The notes beneath the pieces are model-generated. The model ran no database searches, was not told where the DNA came from, and worked only from the letters and a program-made list of their open reading frames with translations. This document shows positions 61,191 through 64,000 of a stretch of 64,000 nucleotides of DNA, piece after piece. The stretch comes from CAVSRC01 sp963762605 (lineage in GTDB: Bacteria; Pseudomonadota; Alphaproteobacteria; Rhizobiales; Kaistiaceae). A program made the position numbers and the translations under genes. Within the stretch, counting starts at the first letter, position 1. Every line of letters starts with the position of its first letter. The DNA is taken from positions 124,001 through 188,000 of the forward strand of contig CAVXLJ010000019.1 of assembly GCA_963762605.1 (NCBI GenBank), written 5' to 3'.

Positions 61191-61502
61191 CTAGTAGCCG
61201 ATCCCCCTGCGGCACGACCTGAAGGTGTTGCGCTGCGGCCAATCGGTCTGCGCCCAATAGAGCCAGGCCTTGCAGGCGGCCTGGGTCTTGAAGCACGGCG
61301 AAGCCGTGTAGTAGAGCGGCGGCCCGAAGAGCTGCCGGCGCGAGCCGGTGAACCAGGTCTGCCAGACACGGCTCGCGCCCATGGTCGAGGCCAGATAGCC
61401 GCAGCTGTAGGCCGCGACCCGCGGCGGAGCGGCCTGCGCCACATGCGGGGCGCTCACCATCATCAGGGCTGCCAGCCCCAAAAATCCGGCCAAAATCCGC
61501 AT
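61191..61502 (-). CDS. small secreted cysteine-containing protein, unknown function
   Basis: The 103-residue protein has a clear Sec signal peptide (1-24, AQA). The mature part carries four cysteines (YSCGY, SPCFK, AACKAW, RSCRR) that could form two disulfide bonds, with several aromatic residues. I do not recognise a family; similar small exported proteins are common in Hyphomicrobiales. It lies between the sodB terminator and a CPA2 antiporter gene on the same strand, with gaps of about 60-70 nt. Confidence 0.75.
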   Translation of the reverse strand: MRILAGFLGLAALMMVSAPHVAQAAPPRVAAYSCGYLASTMGASRVWQTWFTGSRRQLFGPPLYYTASPCFKTQAACKAWLYWAQTDWPQRNTFRSCRRGIGY

Positions 61503-61562
61503 CCTTCGTCTCCTTGAGGAAAGATTGCCCGGCCCTCTGGTGGACTCTAGCGCGGGCGCGGC

Positions 61563-62996
61563 CTAGCGGGAAGCGTCCGTCGGTTCGGCGGGTTGCGATT
61601 CTTCCAGTTCCGGCGGCTGGGCGGCCGATCGCCGCCGGGCGGCGGCGCTGCGGCGCATGGCGATCCACACCGCTTTCGATTGCCGGGCAATGAAACGGGT
61701 GAGGCGGGTCAGCGCCATTCGGCCGCGCTCGAATTCTTCGATCTCGCCGGCATAGACCTCGCTCAGCGCCGCACGAAAATCGGAGATGCCGTTGCGCGCG
61801 ACGGTGTGGAAGCGGCGCACCGAGATCATCCACAGAGGGCTGATCAGCAGCGACACCGCGATGACCGCGATGGCGAGGCGATAGGCGTCGCCGCTGAGCG
61901 AGCCGTTGACGACGGCCGTGGCCGCCAGCACGAACGAAAACTCGCCGATCTGCGCGATCACCAACCCGGCCGGGAAAGCCATCTCCCACGGCTGCCGTAC
62001 CAGCCGCAACAGCACCAGGTTGACCGCCGTCTTCACCGCCAGCACCGCCACCACGAAGAAGATCACCGTACCGAGATTGGCGAGGATGAAATGGAGGTCG
62101 ATGAGCAGCCCGATCGACAGAAAGAAGACGACCACCAGAATGCTCTGGATCGGGTGGGTGGCGGCGATCGCTTCGCCGCGCAAGGTCGATCCGGCGATGA
62201 CCAGACCGGCGAGAAAGGCGCCGAAGGCCGCCGACAGGCCGAGGATGCCGGTAATCGACGCCGCGCCGAAGCAAAAGGCGATGGAGGCCAGCGCCACCAT
62301 GTCGACCCGGCCGGCGATCGCCTCGGTGAACGGCAGGCGGTACTTGCCGGGGCGCGTACCGAGATAGCCGAGCAGCGCGAGCAGAAGGACGACCGCGACG
62401 GCGAGCTTCCCCGCCAGCCAGGCGCCACTGTTGCTGTCGGTGGCGCCGAACGATCCGATGACGATCAGCATCGGCACCACGGCGATATCCTGGGCGATCA
62501 GCACGCCGACTGCGATTTGCCCGATGGGCGTACGCAACTCGCCGATCTCGTCGAGCATCTGCACGGCCACTGCGGTCGACGAGATCGCCACGATGAAGCC
62601 GAGGACCACCATCTGGCTGACCGGCCAGCCAGAAAGCCAGCCGAAGGCGCCGGTGATCGCCAGCGCCACCGCGACCTGGCCGACGGCGACTGTCGCTGCC
62701 AGCCCGGCCACGCGCGCGAAAGCGCGAACCGACAGCTCCATGCCGACCAGAAACAGGAGCATGATCACGCCAAGCTCGGCGAGCAGCGTGATCGTTCCGG
62801 TGTTGCTGACCAGGCCGAAACCGGTCGGTCCGAGCACAACGCCCGTCAGGATGTAGCCGACGATCGGTGGCTGGCGCATGCGGACGAGCACGAAGCCGAG
62901 CGTCACGGCGACCGTCGTGATGAACGCGATGCCGGTGAGATCGGCAATATGTTCCTGCAACGATTCCCTCCATGCCGCCGCGTGCCACTCTAGCAT
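61563..62996 (-). CDS. cation:proton antiporter, CPA2 (KefB-like) family
   Basis: From ATG 62996 the protein is 477 residues with about twelve membrane helices of the Na+/H+ exchanger fold (VGYILTGVVLGPTGFG, GVLIAQDIAVVPM, AAFGAFLAGLVIAGS, IAQIGEFSFVL). It lacks the C-terminal RCK/TrkA-N domain of KefB/KefC and ends in a basic then Glu/Pro-rich tail. It probably exchanges K+ or Na+ for protons at the inner membrane. The longer frame to 63281 is outside the conserved family start. Confidence 0.87.
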   Translation of the reverse strand: MLEWHAAAWRESLQEHIADLTGIAFITTVAVTLGFVLVRMRQPPIVGYILTGVVLGPTGFGLVSNTGTITLLAELGVIMLLFLVGMELSVRAFARVAGLAATVAVGQVAVALAITGAFGWLSGWPVSQMVVLGFIVAISSTAVAVQMLDEIGELRTPIGQIAVGVLIAQDIAVVPMLIVIGSFGATDSNSGAWLAGKLAVAVVLLLALLGYLGTRPGKYRLPFTEAIAGRVDMVALASIAFCFGAASITGILGLSAAFGAFLAGLVIAGSTLRGEAIAATHPIQSILVVVFFLSIGLLIDLHFILANLGTVIFFVVAVLAVKTAVNLVLLRLVRQPWEMAFPAGLVIAQIGEFSFVLAATAVVNGSLSGDAYRLAIAVIAVSLLISPLWMISVRRFHTVARNGISDFRAALSEVYAGEIEEFERGRMALTRLTRFIARQSKAVWIAMRRSAAARRRSAAQPPELEESQPAEPTDASR

Positions 62997-63305
62997 GAGC
63001 CGGGGCCAGCGACTGCCGTGCAGGTACCGTGCCTTTCGGCGCCAATCCCGGCAGCCAATCGGCGAGGCGCCGGCGGTGCCACAGACACCCATTCTCCCCA
63101 CCTGCCGGGGACAATGCCGCCGCCAAGAACGGGGAGGGCACATCGAAGACGTGGATGGCCCCGAAACCAGCCGCCGATGACCGCATCGGAAACGCGCACC
63201 ACCTGCGCGTTGCGGCCCAAACCGGAAACCGGGTCCGGCCTGCTCAATGATCGGGTGCGACCCCAAGCGGACCAAATTCACATGCGCAACGCGGTCGGTC
63301 GGGGA
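62997..63305. other. 309-nt intergenic region with partial GC-rich repeat
   Basis: No gene is credible here; several short open frames on both strands share no family features. A GC-rich palindromic stretch near 63090-63140 (CTCCCC ... GGGGAG) resembles a fragment of the rhizobial intergenic repeats seen at 51553. The region separates the antiporter gene from the EAL gene. Confidence 0.4.
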
Positions 63306-64000
63306 CTATCCGGTTGCGCCGACAGGCAATTTGCTCGACGCCTCGATCCGCGCGATCAGCGCCGGCACTTCGTGTGGCGGCACGGATCGGCTGAACAGGA
63401 AGCCCTGCGCCTCGTCGCAATCTTTGACTGAGACCAAGTCGAGCTGCTCCGGGGTTTCGATACCCTCTGCCGTGATCCGCATGTCCAGCGAATGGCCGAG
63501 TTCGATGACGGCCCGGACCAGGGTTCTGGACGCAGGGCGTGTGGCCAGCTCGCTGACAAACGAGCGGTCGATCTTGATCCGGTCGAAGGGGAATTGCTGC
63601 AGATAGCCGAGCGACGAGTAGCCCGTGCCGAAATCGTCGAGCGCGATCTTCAGGCCGAGTTGACGAAGGTCGCGGAGGGCGCGTTGGGTCTCGTCGCTGC
63701 CGCTGAGGAGAAGTGTCTCGGTGATCTCCAGCTCGAGGCGCCGCGGGTCCAATCCCGACCTGGCTAACGCATTCGCCACGCGGGGCGCAAACAAACGGCC
63801 GCTGAATTGTGCCGAAGAGACGTTCACTGCAACGGAGATATGCGCCGGCCAGCGCGTCGCCTCCCGGCACGCTTGATAGAGCACCCAGTAGCCGATCGGT
63901 GCGATCAGCCCCGTCTCTTCGGCAAGCGGAATGAATTCGGATGGGGGCATCATGCCTTTGAGCGGATGCCGCCAGCGCAGAAGCGCTTCGAAGCTGGTCA
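63306..64000 (-). CDS. EAL-domain cyclic di-GMP phosphodiesterase, 5' end outside the window
   Basis: The frame is open to the right edge. The visible 231 residues are a nearly complete EAL domain: EALLRWRHP at the edge, NVSSAQF, ELEITETLL, ALDDFGTGYSSL, IKIDRSFV, AEGIET and QGFLFSRSVP. The catalytic and metal residues of active EAL phosphodiesterases are in place, so it should cleave cyclic di-GMP. An N-terminal sensor or GGDEF domain is probable but cannot be seen. Together with the GGDEF protein at 18461 it shows that cyclic di-GMP signalling is used. Confidence 0.9.
   Translation of the reverse strand, partial: TSFEALLRWRHPLKGMMPPSEFIPLAEETGLIAPIGYWVLYQACREATRWPAHISVAVNVSSAQFSGRLFAPRVANALARSGLDPRRLELEITETLLLSGSDETQRALRDLRQLGLKIALDDFGTGYSSLGYLQQFPFDRIKIDRSFVSELATRPASRTLVRAVIELGHSLDMRITAEGIETPEQLDLVSVKDCDEAQGFLFSRSVPPHEVPALIARIEASSKLPVGATG

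Noticed and set aside
62997..63305. Possible small genes or CRISPR-like repeats between the antiporter and EAL genes
   Set aside because: Only fragmentary GC-rich palindromes are present; no regular repeat-spacer pattern and no frame with a ribosome site.
1..64000. tRNA, rRNA, insertion sequence, prophage or CRISPR locus
   Set aside because: No cloverleaf-like or transposase/integrase features, and no regularly spaced repeats were noticed. A tRNA scan was not possible by eye, so a missed tRNA cannot be fully excluded.

Overview
The window reads as chromosome from an alphaproteobacterium of the order Hyphomicrobiales (Rhizobiales), probably close to the Phyllobacteriaceae. This is an inference from high GC, dense gene packing, a rhizobial-type zinc asparaginase, a heterodimeric methylmalonyl-CoA mutase, a TAT-exported beta-helix protein of the TIGR03808 type, a short RpoH sigma factor and an intergenic hairpin repeat of the kind common in rhizobia. 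I saw no rRNA, tRNA, prophage, insertion sequence or CRISPR array. Nearly all genes look like stable core or niche-specific metabolism. The only mobile-type item is a Phd/VapC-like toxin-antitoxin pair.

Layout, left to right. 1-3371: end of an alpha-E (DUF403) protein, a transglutaminase-like protein, and a convergent short MprF-like membrane aminoacyltransferase. 3517-4888: a family 4 glycosidase broken by a frameshift. 5034-7544: ubiT-ubiU-ubiV for oxygen-independent ubiquinone synthesis, with an FNR/FixK-type box upstream. 7790-9262: a small cytochrome c facing an unfamiliar membrane protein with one c-type haem motif. 9447-13483: a divergent PiT-type transporter, a YdeI/OmpD-associated protein and feoAB. 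13601-19654: CYTH-CHAD protein, GH2 glycosidase, RpoH and a GGDEF protein. 19795-29370: a sugar uptake and catabolism island (FGGY kinase, ABC transporter, MetE-like enzyme, RfbC-like epimerase, GntR regulator, IlvD/Edd-type sugar-acid dehydratase). 29394-30111: toxin-antitoxin pair with a near-perfect palindromic operator. 30124-31570: hldE broken by a second frameshift. 31788-41955: two RND-adaptor efflux pairs flanking an ECF sigma, anti-sigma and metal-sensor trio. 42391-42486: an unlisted 31-residue membrane microprotein with a perfect FNR box. 42650-46931: aminotransferase, ICMT-like methyltransferase, asparaginase and TIGR03808 protein. 47027-51230: efeUOB plus efeM iron importer. 51738-55267: methylmalonyl-CoA mutase. 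55545-64000: LuxR solo, M20 peptidase, cytochrome c-prime, HerA-like ATPase, SodB, a CPA2 antiporter and a truncated EAL protein.

Two themes run through it. One is low-oxygen life: ubiTUV, three haem c proteins, and two FNR-type boxes, one of which drives the microprotein. The other is metal handling: feoAB, efeUOBM, a CnrYXH-like sigma circuit, two RND systems and SodB. The feo and efe upstream regions share an 8-bp word (TTTAGAAT, in gene orientation) that resembles a half-site of the Irr iron-control element.

The candidates I consider most worth following are the FNR-box microprotein at 42391-42486, a UbiU that lacks one of the four expected iron-sulfur cysteines, the geometry that predicts a leaderless ubiT transcript, and the sigma/anti-sigma/metal-sensor trio between two efflux operons. 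Two frameshifts (near 4705 and 30828) may be real gene decay or sequence errors.
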